A stretch of 64,000 nucleotides of DNA. It comes from JAKPAM01 sp047601745 (lineage in GTDB: Bacteria > Pseudomonadota > Gammaproteobacteria > Burkholderiales > Burkholderiaceae_E). Within the stretch, counting starts at the first letter, position 1; each line of letters starts with the position of its first letter. The position numbers were made by a program, and so were the translations under genes. Shown here one piece after another: positions 54,089 through 63,205 of the stretch. The DNA is taken from contig JASGIS010000001.1 of assembly GCA_047601745.1 (NCBI GenBank), positions 4,464,001-4,528,000 on the forward strand, written 5' to 3'. The notes beneath the pieces were generated by a model. The model had not been told where the DNA came from. It ran no database searches and saw only the letters and a list, made by a program, of their open reading frames with translations.

Positions 54089-55387
54089 TTAGCAGTGGTT
54101 GGAATGCGGGAAGGCTTGCACAAGGCTGTGCAAGAAGCTCATGTCGAGTTCGGTCGGCGCGTTCACACCCAACATGGCTAGATCGCGGTCCACTTCGTCG
54201 CGCAGAAGTTCGATGGCTCGTGCTACACCGGCGTCGCCCGCCACCGCGGCAGCGTAGTTGAATGGCCTTCCTACAAACACCAATCGCGCACCCAGAGCGA
54301 TTGCCTTGAGTACATCGCTGCCTCGTCGCACGCCGCCATCGAGCATGACCGGCATGCTGGGAACGGCACGCACGATGTGGGGCAGAACGCGAAGCGCGCT
54401 GACTGCTCCGTCGAGCTGGCGCCCGCCATGGTTTGAGACAATCAGGCCGTCCACACCCAGTCCCTGCGCGATGCATGCATCGTCGACGCTTAGCACTCCC
54501 TTGATGACAAGCTCGCCTGGCCAGCGACGTCGGATGTGAGTGACGTGGTCCCAGTCGAGGTGTTCCCGATTCGAGAAGTCGCGTTCCACATCGCGGGCAA
54601 TCAAGGGCGCGCCACGCTGTGCGAACGAGTTCTCGAAGTGCGGCATGCCATGGTGCGTGAGCGTGCGCATGAGCGTGCCAATAAGCCAACGCGGATGGGT
54701 GATGCCATCCCACGCGAGGCGCAGACTGGGTCGTAGTGGTGTGGAGAAGCCCGCGCGCATGTTGTTCTCGCGGTTGCCAGCCACCGGAATGTCGACAGTG
54801 ATGACCAGCGTGTGCACGCCAGCCGATTGCACGCGGTCCAGTAGCGCATCGATACGCTTCAAGTCGCCAGGCAGGTAGGCCTGGAACCAACTACCCGGGG
54901 CCTGGCGTAGCAACTCCTCCATGGGCATCAGGGAACTGCCGCTCAGAATGAACGGTATCCCGGCACGCTCGGCGCTGCGCGCGAGTACGGCATCACCTTC
55001 GTATGCTGTGAGCGCTGCAATGCCCATGGGCGCGATGCCGAAGGGCGACGCGTGCTCGCGTCCGAACAGAGGGATCGTCTGTGTACGGCGCGAGACGTCG
55101 CGCAGTACGCGCGGTACGAGACCCCATTGTTCGAATGCCTGGAGGTTGTCCCTCAGAGAGAGGTTGGTCTCAGCAGCGCCCGCCACGTAACCGAACAGTG
55201 CACGCGGCAGGCGAGCTCGCGCGAGTGCTTCGAAGTCTTGTAGCGCCAGCACTTGCCCAAGGACGCCTTTCGACTGTTGACCCTGGAACCCTTTCCATGC
55301 GCTGGATCCCGAAGTGGGGATGGTGGGAGGAGTTGGGGGTTGCGTCATGGTCATCGCTCTGAGAGTTGGGGGCGTCGCGGTCATCAC
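54089..55387 (-). CDS. FMN-dependent alpha-hydroxy acid dehydrogenase (LldD-like) 2
   Basis: 432 residues. DFEALARARLPRALFGYVAG, GSSLMPMEELLRQAPGSW, DIPVAGNRENNMRAGF, VSNHGGRQLDGAVSAL (catalytic His and FMN) and DGGVRRGSDVLKAIALGA are all family signatures. It oxidises a 2-hydroxy acid. The N-terminus holds an extra Pro/Thr-rich stretch; an ATG at 55354 (MTMTQPPTPP) is the alternative start. It is divergent from a LysR gene (55455) with an AT-rich dyad between them, the classic regulator-target pair. Confidence 0.92.
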   Translation of the reverse strand: MMTATPPTLRAMTMTQPPTPPTIPTSGSSAWKGFQGQQSKGVLGQVLALQDFEALARARLPRALFGYVAGAAETNLSLRDNLQAFEQWGLVPRVLRDVSRRTQTIPLFGREHASPFGIAPMGIAALTAYEGDAVLARSAERAGIPFILSGSSLMPMEELLRQAPGSWFQAYLPGDLKRIDALLDRVQSAGVHTLVITVDIPVAGNRENNMRAGFSTPLRPSLRLAWDGITHPRWLIGTLMRTLTHHGMPHFENSFAQRGAPLIARDVERDFSNREHLDWDHVTHIRRRWPGELVIKGVLSVDDACIAQGLGVDGLIVSNHGGRQLDGAVSALRVLPHIVRAVPSMPVMLDGGVRRGSDVLKAIALGARLVFVGRPFNYAAAVAGDAGVARAIELLRDEVDRDLAMLGVNAPTELDMSFLHSLVQAFPHSNHC

Positions 55388-55411
55388 TCTATGAGCTGGA
55401 CATGGGCAGAA

Positions 55412-55447
55412 AAAAGCGAATAATTTCTAACATTCAATTTCGCTTTT
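55412..55447. promoter_or_regulatory. AT-rich dyad between dehydrogenase 2 and LysR
   Basis: AAAAGCGAA at 55412-55420 is perfectly inverted as TTCGCTTTT at 55439-55447 with an 18-base AT-rich spacer, in the 67-base gap between the divergent starts. It is probably a LysR binding site. Confidence 0.7.
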
Positions 55448-55454
55448 ACGAAAC

Positions 55455-56366
55455 ATGATTGACATGACTTTTCGCCAGCTTGAGGCGTTCTATTGGGCCG
55501 CGACTTGCTCGAGCTTTGCGATCGCTGCGAGTCGGGTGCATCTGACTGTGTCGTCGCTATCCAAGCGCATCGCCGAACTGGAAAGCTCGCTCGGGCAAGC
55601 TCTGTTCGACCGCAGCGGATACCGTGCCGTGCTTACACCCGTCGGTGAAAGGTTGCTTCCTCTTGCCACTGACTTGCTGAGGCGTGCTGAGCAGGTCGCA
55701 TCCACCGTGCGCCAGGTTGCGGGCCTGGAAGGCGGGTGCCGCATCGGTACGGGCGAGCTTGCCTCGATCAGTTGGGTGCCCCATTGGGTGCGCGCTATCC
55801 GGGAGGCACATCCAGGGCTGAAGATAAGCGTGGTGGTGGATATCGGCGAGGGGCTTACTGAACGGCTAGAAAAAGGTGATCTCGACGTTGCCGTGATCGC
55901 TGGTCGAAGCAGGCGGCCTGGCCTGCAGGCCGCCGCACTCACCAGAGCTTCATTCGTTTGGTGTGCCGAACCTGAACTGGCTCGGCGCGTCGGCCGGCTC
56001 AATGCGTCGGCGTTCGCTGGTCGAACCCTGATCAGCCTACCGCGTGGCTCCGGCGTCACGCACATTCTGGACGACTGGCTGGAGCGCGCCGGTGCTCGGC
56101 CGGAGCAGATGCTCACGACCAACCAGTGGGGCTTGGTCGCCAGCTTGATCGGGGCGGGCGAAGGTGTGGGTATCCTGCCGAAGGGGCTTGCGCAAGCCCT
56201 CGAGTCACGCAAGCGCTTGTGCATCTTGCCGACTCGGCACAGGTTGCGGATGCTTGAGTACGGGTTCCACTTTCGCCACGACGACCCCCGCACGTTGGTG
56301 CCGGAGTTGCACAGGTTGTGCATGACTTGTGCCGACTTTGATGCTCCCGGGTCCTTGGCCTATTGA
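55455..56366 (+). CDS. LysR-family regulator divergent from dehydrogenase 2
   Basis: 303 residues. The winged helix begins MTFRQLEAFYWAATCSSFAI with ASRVHLTVSSLSKRIAELES. The effector domain has SWVPHWVRAIREAHPGLKIS and LIGAGEGVGILPKG. An ATG nine bases later (55464) is an alternative start. Divergent position and the shared dyad make the adjacent hydroxy-acid dehydrogenase its likely target, with a 2-hydroxy acid as likely effector. Confidence 0.92.
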   Translation: MIDMTFRQLEAFYWAATCSSFAIAASRVHLTVSSLSKRIAELESSLGQALFDRSGYRAVLTPVGERLLPLATDLLRRAEQVASTVRQVAGLEGGCRIGTGELASISWVPHWVRAIREAHPGLKISVVVDIGEGLTERLEKGDLDVAVIAGRSRRPGLQAAALTRASFVWCAEPELARRVGRLNASAFAGRTLISLPRGSGVTHILDDWLERAGARPEQMLTTNQWGLVASLIGAGEGVGILPKGLAQALESRKRLCILPTRHRLRMLEYGFHFRHDDPRTLVPELHRLCMTCADFDAPGSLAY

Positions 56367-56444
56367 TGTCAGTCCATGACATCTCAACCGTTCGGCTCGT
56401 TTTCACAGAGCGGCGGCGATGGTCCGAGCTCCTCGCCGCTATTC

Positions 56445-56612
56445 GTGGAGCAACATCCCCGCGTCATAGCGACGTTCATGGAGCCCAATCATCAACTCGT
56501 CATCCGAAACCTCGATGACGGCGACGTCGACATCTGATTTTTACGAACGCCGCAGTGCCAGCAATGCCGAACAGCGTGACAATGGCACGCCGACGGCGAT
56601 GCCGAGCCTGAG
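56445..56612 (-). pseudogene. Fragment of the headless LysR effector domain
   Basis: Nearly collinear with 30621-30788, for example the shared GACAATGGCACGCCGACGGC and GCGATGCCGAGCCTGAG strings. It encodes only LRLGIAVGVPLSRCSALLAL and short adjoining pieces before stops. The remaining effector-domain DNA is absent. Confidence 0.8.
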
Positions 56613-56636
56613 ATAGAGCAAGAATTTTTTCTGAAA

Positions 56637-56927
56637 TTGGACTGCTCGAATAACCAACGGGCTCACCTGCCGGGTGATTTGCGTCAACCCGTCAAGTCTT
56701 CGGTTACTGCTCATAACCATGTTCTCAAAGAGAAAGTTTGGGACGAGTTTGCAGCTTTGGCAGAAGTCGAACACTTACACATGGGCAAGATCGAGCGAGG
56801 GACGCACATGCCCATGTTCGCCCTTATGCTGAAAATGGTAGTGGCGCTCGGAATCTATTCTGCTGAGCTGATGGATGCAACGGATCGCAGTCTGCGAGCC
56901 CGCATCAATGTGTATGCCCTTAGATGA
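56637..56927 (+). CDS. XRE-like helix-turn-helix frame, diverged copy
   Basis: 96 codons open. The segment EFAALAEVEHLHMGKIERGT corresponds to ELAALAGTERSYAGKFERGS of the copy at 31003, and VALGIYSAELMDATDRSLR to its second half. The helix-turn-helix is more eroded and the N-terminus has no homology, so it may be a pseudogene. No ribosome site. Confidence 0.4.
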   Translation: MDCSNNQRAHLPGDLRQPVKSSVTAHNHVLKEKVWDEFAALAEVEHLHMGKIERGTHMPMFALMLKMVVALGIYSAELMDATDRSLRARINVYALR

Positions 56928-56941
56928 GCAACGTGGCGACA

Positions 56942-57832
56942 TCAATCACTGACATGTGCACGCAAGCGCACAATGAACCGCTCCAGAGCCCCTGATGAAA
57001 TACCATTATCTGGCCGAAGAAGGTAAGTGGTGATGACCGCGCATTCTACGTCCAAGGGGCGAATGACCACATCGGGACATTGGCGATCTGCGATCCTAGC
57101 TGCTGTTGTGAAGCCGACGCCATAGCCAGCGCCGACCAGGGTAAGCATCATTTCCAGTGAAGTGGCGTACTCGGCGACTTTGGGATCGCGTTCTAGTAGG
57201 CGCAGGAGCCGTGTCAATTGATGACAGTACCCTTCCCACACTTGCGGGTCACATAGCACAAGGGGGTGGTACGCAAGTTCGTGAAGCGGAACTGCCTTGT
57301 GTGAGAGCAGCGGGTGCCTCGCTGATACTGCGAGCACCAGCGGGTCTTGCCAGATGGGTTCGGCCACGATGCCGTCACCGACATCGGCCGTGTGCGCGAA
57401 TCCAATCATGAAGTCGCCGGAACGCAATCCGCGCAATTGCTCAGCCAGAGGCACCTCGGACATGCGAACCTCAATTTCCGGCTCGTCCGCGCGGCAACGG
57501 GCAAGAAACGTCGACAGCCGAGGATAGATCGCTCCGTCTGACACGGCCACGCGCAGGCTTCCGCGCAAACCGGCTGCGACTGCTCGGACGTTTTCTTGCG
57601 CCTGCTCCAGGACCGTGAATAGCCTGCGAGCGTCCTGCAAGAATGCAGTGCCTACCGAGGTCAATCGGGTTCCGCGGCGATCACGGTTAAAAAGAATTAC
57701 TTTCAGCTCGTCTTCGAGCTCTTTGATGGTTCTAGAGAGTGCCGACTGGTCGATATATAGACGCTCCGCTGCACGTGTGAAATGCAGTTCTTCGGCTACG
57801 GCGAGAAAGTAGCGAAGGTGGCGTAACTCCAT
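56942..57832 (-). CDS. LysR-family transcriptional regulator, copy 2
   Basis: 296 residues, a close paralogue of the regulator at 31237 (identical start MELRHLRYFLAVAEELHFTR and mostly identical effector domain). Differences cluster near the end, for example RIADRQCPDVVIRPLDVECA. Start ATG 57832 has an AGGAGA ribosome site; the longer frame from 57862 is rejected. It lies about 1 kb upstream of the second lipid operon's 3' end and may have been its original regulator. Confidence 0.92.
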   Translation of the reverse strand: MELRHLRYFLAVAEELHFTRAAERLYIDQSALSRTIKELEDELKVILFNRDRRGTRLTSVGTAFLQDARRLFTVLEQAQENVRAVAAGLRGSLRVAVSDGAIYPRLSTFLARCRADEPEIEVRMSEVPLAEQLRGLRSGDFMIGFAHTADVGDGIVAEPIWQDPLVLAVSARHPLLSHKAVPLHELAYHPLVLCDPQVWEGYCHQLTRLLRLLERDPKVAEYATSLEMMLTLVGAGYGVGFTTAARIADRQCPDVVIRPLDVECAVITTYLLRPDNGISSGALERFIVRLRAHVSD

Positions 57833-57862
57833 CAGGTGTCTCCTTACAATCGAACAGCTCAC

Positions 57863-58867
57863 GTCGTTGTGAGTTGCTCTTCACAGGCTCTAGGCCTATG
57901 GTTTTGACCTTCCTGGCTGGAGTTGCTTTTCGATTCATTAAAGCTCAATCGGTGGCACGCCCAGCGAAATTGCCGGAAGTGTCCATGCATGATCGCCAAT
58001 GGCGTCAGTGCCTTATTCTTTCGGATCGAATGTCGGCCGCCTTGCAAAGTCCACTGTGTTTAAAGGCAGGCCATTAAGCAGATATAGGTGATACCTAAAC
58101 GAAAGCCGCAGTCGAGGGGGAGGCGAGCTATCGGAATGGCTTCAGCTCAGCGAAAAGGCGATGAGGCAGATTGCAGTGGCCCACAGCAGATCGCGTGCGT
58201 GGCTGAATTCTTCGGCTGCATGTCCTTGGCCTGCCACACGCAGCAGTGCGCCGCTTTGAATCCTCTCGGGCGGCGATCAAAATGACAATCAACATGAGCT
58301 TTTCCGCAAGCCATCACTGGCCACTAAGTCGTGCTGCTGCTTGTGGTGCTCCTGAATGGTCAGGCTCAGTTCGGCGCTGTCGGCTGTGGCCGCGGTCGAA
58401 TGCGCGCCGATGTAGCGGCAGCACGGCTGGCTGGTGAACGCATGGTGCGCAAACGCCTGTAAGTCGTCGATCGGTTGTTCCATAAATGCTCTGGTCCGAT
58501 GTGGGTAGGCTGTGCCTACAGGATGATTGCCAAGGCAACAGCCCTCACTGCTGCGGTGATCTTGTTGGGCACCCTCAGTTGGGCGATGGCGTTCTTGCGT
58601 TCTTGACTAGAACTTGGCCGAAGATGTCTTGATTGGGACCCTCCGAGAACGCTATGTTCGCGCTGTCCTCGACCTGGGCGTCCACGCGAACTCCTCAAGT
58701 CTGCGTTCCTGCCGCCACCATAGGGGATGGCGCATGTGATGTGATTACTGGCGTGCTCCGGAAGGCCTCGTGCGAGCCCCAATGCCGGCAAGCCATGCAT
58801 CTGTCCCGTGCACCCGGTAGATGCGGTGCGGGCCGAGCGGCACACGGCAGGATCGACGCAGAGAGTC
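57863..58867. other. Long intergenic region, no supported gene
   Basis: About 1 kb. Short frames on both strands (up to about 65 codons, or a 174-codon frame overlapping the flavoprotein end) lack ribosome sites and domains. It contains one small perfect inverted repeat, GTAGGC-TGT-GCCTAC, at 58507-58521. It may be decayed mobile DNA. Confidence 0.5.
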
Positions 58868-60163
58868 TCAGGCGGATGCAGGGTCATCGCGTGAGACGTG
58901 GTAAAGGCGCCTGACTTGCTGGACCGCCGCGAATGCACGTCGGTCCTGCGGCCAGGGGAACGTGCCGCCAGCGGCGATCGCTGCCGCGACGCCGGAGACA
59001 AGTGCACCCTCGTGGCTCGGGTATCCTGCCGAGTGTCCACCGCAGAAATAGGTCCGCCGCACGCCCTGGATCTTGGGAAATGAGTTCGTGGTGATCGCCG
59101 CCCAGCGTGTCGAATAGACCGTATGCTCCAACTCGAAGCGAGTGATCACAGTGTCAGCTGCGATTGCACCCGTGGGGGCGTCCCAGGTGATATAGGCTGA
59201 CGCCTCGCCGGTGTCGATCGCAACCGTGCACTGCCCCTTGCCGATGGTGTCCGCGGCCGCAGTCGATAGATCCTTGTAGTGGAACAGCGCATTCCCTGCC
59301 GCGGAAGTGGCAGTCAGCGCCGTCGCATCTCGATGCACAATGATGTGCGTCGTCTCGATAGTGCAGGCCCCCAGCACCTCGCGCTCTAGCTCGCTGGGAT
59401 CCTGCAGCAGCCGCAGCGCGGCTTGCGCGTTTGCGGCGATGATCAGCCGGTCAAAGCGCTGCGGCGCCTCTTCTCCTTCGGCGTGCAGCCAGACGCCGTC
59501 GTCGTCGCGGCGCACCGCGGTGACGTTGCGACCGCAGACGATGGTCGCACGCAACCGCTGCTGCATCGCGGTGAGGTAGCGCCTCGTGCCGCCGCGCACG
59601 CGAAAACTCGTCGTCGGGGCGAAGAACGAGAAGAAGCGAGAGAAGCCAGCACCGACGATCCACGCGGGCACGTCCAGCTGAGCGGCGCGGTTGACGAGTA
59701 GCACCCCGATCAGTGGCAATAGGCAGGCGTGCGTGAACGCTTCCGAGTAGCTGTGTTCGTGCAAGTAGGTCTGCAGGCTCGTATCGCGTGGCAGCATTGC
59801 AATGCGGGGCGAGTCGCGCGTGAATCGGATGGCCTCGTGCTCGACCTGGCGCCACAGTGATGTGTTCTTCTCGAAAGTGGACCATGCACCGAACCGGCCG
59901 CTGTAGGCGACCGATACCGCGGCCGGGTCGACCGGTACCTGCAGCTCGCGCAAGAGCGCGCTGAAGGCCGGGTACTGCCAGTCGTCGAACAGCAGGAAGC
60001 CACCGTCCAGTCCCGTCGTCGATGGCCAGCCGGGGATCGCGACGGTGAGCGCATGCCCGCCAATCCGCGGCTGGCGCTCGTAGATGACCACCTCGTGATC
60101 CGGGGCCAACGTCCAGGCCGCGCCAAGACCGGCAACGCCGGCCCCCACGATCGCCACCTTCAT
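58868..60163 (-). CDS. COG2907-like FAD-dependent oxidoreductase
   Basis: 431 residues. The FAD-binding start is MKVAIVGAGVAGLGAAWTLA; TGLDGGFLLFDDWQYPAF, FRVRGGTRRYLTAMQQRL and the C-terminal YFCGGHSAGYPSHEGALVSG are typical of the COG2907 flavoproteins. These accompany cyclopropane-synthase genes in many proteobacteria. It probably oxidises a lipid or methylated chain. It is last in the operon P450, ACP, methyltransferase, flavoprotein, 53 bases after the methyltransferase stop. Confidence 0.88.
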   Translation of the reverse strand: MKVAIVGAGVAGLGAAWTLAPDHEVVIYERQPRIGGHALTVAIPGWPSTTGLDGGFLLFDDWQYPAFSALLRELQVPVDPAAVSVAYSGRFGAWSTFEKNTSLWRQVEHEAIRFTRDSPRIAMLPRDTSLQTYLHEHSYSEAFTHACLLPLIGVLLVNRAAQLDVPAWIVGAGFSRFFSFFAPTTSFRVRGGTRRYLTAMQQRLRATIVCGRNVTAVRRDDDGVWLHAEGEEAPQRFDRLIIAANAQAALRLLQDPSELEREVLGACTIETTHIIVHRDATALTATSAAGNALFHYKDLSTAAADTIGKGQCTVAIDTGEASAYITWDAPTGAIAADTVITRFELEHTVYSTRWAAITTNSFPKIQGVRRTYFCGGHSAGYPSHEGALVSGVAAAIAAGGTFPWPQDRRAFAAVQQVRRLYHVSRDDPASA

Positions 60164-60216
60164 GGTATCGCTCCTTCGAGTACGGTCTGCTCCACCACGT
60201 CCTTCTCCGCCAGGTA

Positions 60217-61113
60217 TCAGCCCACAACGCGGGAACGGTCAATGCGGCGCAACGTTACCCGATACAGCGCCAGCGAACCCAGCTGAAAGCCGTAGGCGAA
60301 CATGCGCAAGTAGCGCTCGTAGCGTTCGACGACGGCGTCACCCACCAGGTTGAGCGCGACCTCGCGCTTAGCGCGCAGTGTTTCGAACCAGCAGCGAAGC
60401 GTCCGCGCGTAGTCGTGCCTGTCGTTGCGCACTCGCTCCACCTCGAACAGTGTTTCGGCCGCCTGCGTGATGTCCGCGAGCCGCGGCAGATCCGATTCGG
60501 GAAAGACTTCGTTAGCGATGAACAGGTCGCTGGGGATGTGACCGCGTGCCACATCACCGTAGGCAATGGTTTGCAGCGACACGCGTCCGCCCGGCGCCAG
60601 CTGCGTGTGGCAGTGCTGGAAGAAGCGCCGGTAGCTCTCCAGCTTCTGCTCCTCGCTGTCGCCGAACTTAGCGAAATGTTCGAAAGCACCGATCGAGATG
60701 ATGCCGTCGAAGACGTCTTGCGTCTCGTACTCTGCCCAGTGCCTGAGCATTGCCTGCACGCCGGGACCGCACGCGTTGCTGACGTGCTCGAGCTGGGCTT
60801 GGCTCAGCGTGAGGCCTACGGCACGCGCGACGCCCCAATGCTCTGCAGCCCGCCGCAACACGCCACCCCAGCCGCACCCAATATCGAGCAAGTGCGTCGT
60901 GGGGCCAGCGCCGACCTGGGCGAGGTGATAGTCGATCTTGCGCAGCTGTGCGCAATGCAGATCGTCCTCCGGACCCTTCCACATCGCGCAAGAGTACGAC
61001 AGCGTCGGGTCCAGCCACAGTGCGAAGAAGTCGTTCCCCGCGTCGTAGTGTTCCTGGATCGCGCGCGCCGAGGCGCCCGGCGCCGTCTCAGGCAATGCCA
61101 CGGCCCTCGTCAT
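60217..61113 (-). CDS. Cyclopropane-fatty-acid-synthase-like methyltransferase 2
   Basis: 298 residues. HYDAGNDFFALWLDPTLSYS, LDIGCGWGGVLRRAAEHWGV and IISIGAFEHFAKFGDSEEQ match the enzyme at 46221 step by step. SAM-dependent methyl transfer to an olefinic chain, or a related carbon methylation. The ACP stop overlaps its ATG (ATGA), exactly as in the first operon, again suggesting an ACP-bound substrate. Confidence 0.88.
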   Translation of the reverse strand: MTRAVALPETAPGASARAIQEHYDAGNDFFALWLDPTLSYSCAMWKGPEDDLHCAQLRKIDYHLAQVGAGPTTHLLDIGCGWGGVLRRAAEHWGVARAVGLTLSQAQLEHVSNACGPGVQAMLRHWAEYETQDVFDGIISIGAFEHFAKFGDSEEQKLESYRRFFQHCHTQLAPGGRVSLQTIAYGDVARGHIPSDLFIANEVFPESDLPRLADITQAAETLFEVERVRNDRHDYARTLRCWFETLRAKREVALNLVGDAVVERYERYLRMFAYGFQLGSLALYRVTLRRIDRSRVVG

Positions 61114-61388
61114 GTCGCCACCTCGCCGGACTGTTGCTTCGCGCCGGCGGTCGTCAAGCCCGCCAAATGCTGCGACAGCTCGCGGATGCTGGGGAATTCG
61201 TAGAATAGATTGGGATCCAGCGGCTGCCTGACGAAGTCTTCCAGGTCAGCCATGACACCGATCGCCGCGGCGGAGTCGATCCCGTATTCGAGCAGCGAGA
61301 CATCGAGTGTGATTTCCCGTGCCGCAATTCCGGTCTCGGTGCTCACGCGTTCGACGAGCCACTGCGCGAGCTGTTGTTGATCAGCCAT
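61110..61388 (-). CDS. Acyl carrier protein 2 of the island
   Basis: 92 residues. Phosphopantetheine Ser39 lies in LLEYGIDSAAAIGVMADLED. It differs from ACP 1 in the surface helix but shares the same pattern (YGxDS). Sits between P450 and methyltransferase genes and is coupled to the latter by ATGA. There is no acyl-AMP ligase in the visible part of this operon; it may lie beyond the right edge. Confidence 0.9.
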   Translation of the reverse strand: MADQQQLAQWLVERVSTETGIAAREITLDVSLLEYGIDSAAAIGVMADLEDFVRQPLDPNLFYEFPSIRELSQHLAGLTTAGAKQQSGEVAT

Positions 61389-61412
61389 TTCGTTACCCTT
61401 TCTTCGTTGAGG

Positions 61413-62642
61413 TTAGACTTGGACAGGCAGGGCGCGCAGACCGCGCCAATGCACCTTCGGAACCCATTGCACGTCGCTTGTCGCTAGCCGCAAGCGCGGA
61501 AGGCGGTCCAGTAATAGGCGCACAACGGTCTCGATCTCGAACCGGGCGATCTGTTCACCCATGCAGAAATGACCGCCCTGTCCGAAAGCGATGTTGCGTG
61601 AGGCATTCACGCGGCCGACATCGAGGCGGTCTGGCTGCGTGAAGACTGCGGGGTCGCGATTGGCGGCGCCCAAGAATGCCAGCACGAGCTGTCCCTTGCG
61701 AATGTGTTGGCCGCCAAGTGCCGCACCCCGCGCTGCCGCGCGGGTCACCACCATGCCGGGTGAGTCGAAACGCAGCATCTCATTGACAGCGTTCTTCGTG
61801 AGTTCCGGTTGCGCGCGCAAGGTTGCCAGTTGCTCCGGCTGCCGCAGCAGCGCGAGCATGCCGTTGCAGATCGCGTTGAAGGTCGTGGCGTTACCTGCCA
61901 ACACGACCGTGGCCCACAGCGCGAACGCCTCGTCTCGCGTCACCTGGCCCGCGCGCTCCGCTGCAGCCAGCACTGCCCGCATCGAGGTACTGCCAAGGCC
62001 TTCAGTTTCATGCCCTGCCAAGAACAGCGCCTCCAGCTCGGTGGTCGCCCGATCAGCAGCCAGCAACACATCCTTGCCGGCGATGGGCTCGATGGCCATG
62101 TTGTAGGCGTGTGCCCAGGCATCCAGCCGCCGCTCGTGCTCCTCGGCGACGCCGAGTAGCTTGCCCATCGTGCGGGTGGCAAGCGGTCGCGCGACATCGG
62201 CGAGCAGGTCGAAGGTGCCAGTTCCCCGGGCGACGGCCTCGTCGAGTAGGCGATTTGCCGTCGTCGTGACTACCTCCCGCAGTCTGCGGATCGCCTCGCT
62301 CGAAAAGGCCGGTTTCATGGCTGCCCGCAGTCGTGCGTGCTCCGCACCTTCGTTGAACACGACGAAGCCCTTCTCCACACGCACGAAGGCGCTCTCGCCG
62401 GTGGCAACCTGGCGGTAGGGGCTGTAGCCGCTCCACTCGCGAACGTGATCCGCACTGAAGCTGTCCCGGTCCTTGAGCAGATCGACGATGTCGTCGTAGC
62501 GCGTCACTACCCACATGTTGAAGAAGGCCCAATGCACGGGGTCCTCCTCGCGAATCCGATGCAGGGCTGCGTACGGATCCTGGTAGTAGGACTGGGAGAA
62601 GGGATTGAAGCGGGCTCGGATGGCCGGGGTTGCGACGCTCAT
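61413..62642 (-). CDS. Cytochrome P450 with an acid-free I-helix
   Basis: About 409 residues from MSVATPA (62642), where AAGGAAAGG lies upstream; a longer frame starts at 62672. The haem loop is FGQGGHFCMGEQIARFE (Cys about 360), and the ExxR element is in NEMLRF. The I-helix reads LAGNATTFN where most bacterial P450s have AG(D/E)(D/E/N)T(T), so the acid is replaced by Ala. Loss of the acid occurs in some P450s that do not use the ordinary proton-relay chemistry. Probably oxidises the ACP-bound chain. Between ACP and thioesterase genes. Confidence 0.92.
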   Translation of the reverse strand: MSVATPAIRARFNPFSQSYYQDPYAALHRIREEDPVHWAFFNMWVVTRYDDIVDLLKDRDSFSADHVREWSGYSPYRQVATGESAFVRVEKGFVVFNEGAEHARLRAAMKPAFSSEAIRRLREVVTTTANRLLDEAVARGTGTFDLLADVARPLATRTMGKLLGVAEEHERRLDAWAHAYNMAIEPIAGKDVLLAADRATTELEALFLAGHETEGLGSTSMRAVLAAAERAGQVTRDEAFALWATVVLAGNATTFNAICNGMLALLRQPEQLATLRAQPELTKNAVNEMLRFDSPGMVVTRAAARGAALGGQHIRKGQLVLAFLGAANRDPAVFTQPDRLDVGRVNASRNIAFGQGGHFCMGEQIARFEIETVVRLLLDRLPRLRLATSDVQWVPKVHWRGLRALPVQV

Positions 62643-62646
62643 GGGT

Positions 62647-63165
62647 TTACCTTTCCTTGCGCGGTGTGGCATGACGGAGCCGAAGCTGCTTGACGCGCTC
62701 GTCGAAGTTACCGGCCTTCGGCACGTCCTCGACCGCGCGAAAGCGATCCAGGAAGTCGGCCATCTCCGGCGAGTAGTGCTGCACGGCGCCTGAGCTGAGG
62801 CTTATGTAGGTGAGCTTCGTCCACTGGATGAACTTCAGGCGCCCACCGTCGCCGCTGAAGATCAACCCCTCTATCTGCGACGAGTTCTTGCCCACTTCGA
62901 ACATGCGCGTGCGCACGAGGATTTGTTCGTGTGCACGAGCCGGCTCGATGTAGGCGACCTGGTGTCCCTGCACGACCCAGGTTTCCTGCTTGACCTGGCA
63001 GTCGCGGTAGAAGTCAAGGTCGTAGAACTTCATCAGGTGCTCGGCACGGACATCCATGACGTAGTCCAGGTAGCGGGTGTTGTAGAGCAGTCCAAAGGCG
63101 TCGCAATCCTTGAAGGCGACGATCCTCGTCGACGATGGTTCGCGTTGCAGCATGTGTGTGTCCAT
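62647..63165 (-). CDS. Hotdog-fold acyl thioesterase (4HBT-like)
   Basis: 172 residues. RIVAFKDCDAFGLLYNTRYL carries the catalytic-Asp pattern of 4-hydroxybenzoyl-CoA-type thioesterases, and the helix TRYLDYVMDVRAEHLM follows. It may release a chain from ACP 2 or act on acyl-CoA. It is 4 bases from the P450 start and 40 bases from the desaturase stop. Different subfamily from the thioesterase at 51176. Confidence 0.82.
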   Translation of the reverse strand: MDTHMLQREPSSTRIVAFKDCDAFGLLYNTRYLDYVMDVRAEHLMKFYDLDFYRDCQVKQETWVVQGHQVAYIEPARAHEQILVRTRMFEVGKNSSQIEGLIFSGDGGRLKFIQWTKLTYISLSSGAVQHYSPEMADFLDRFRAVEDVPKAGNFDERVKQLRLRHATPRKER

Positions 63166-63205
63166 GAGCGGGTTTTCTCTCGTTGTCGTCGTATTGCGGG
63201 GAAGG

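Larger units (their letters stand above)
56445..57832. repeat. Regulatory module, copy 2 (decayed)
   Basis: Same order and direction as 30621-32127: a 168-base fragment of the LysR effector domain, an XRE-like frame and a full LysR gene. The first part is truncated and interrupted; the LysR gene remains intact. Confidence 0.85.
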
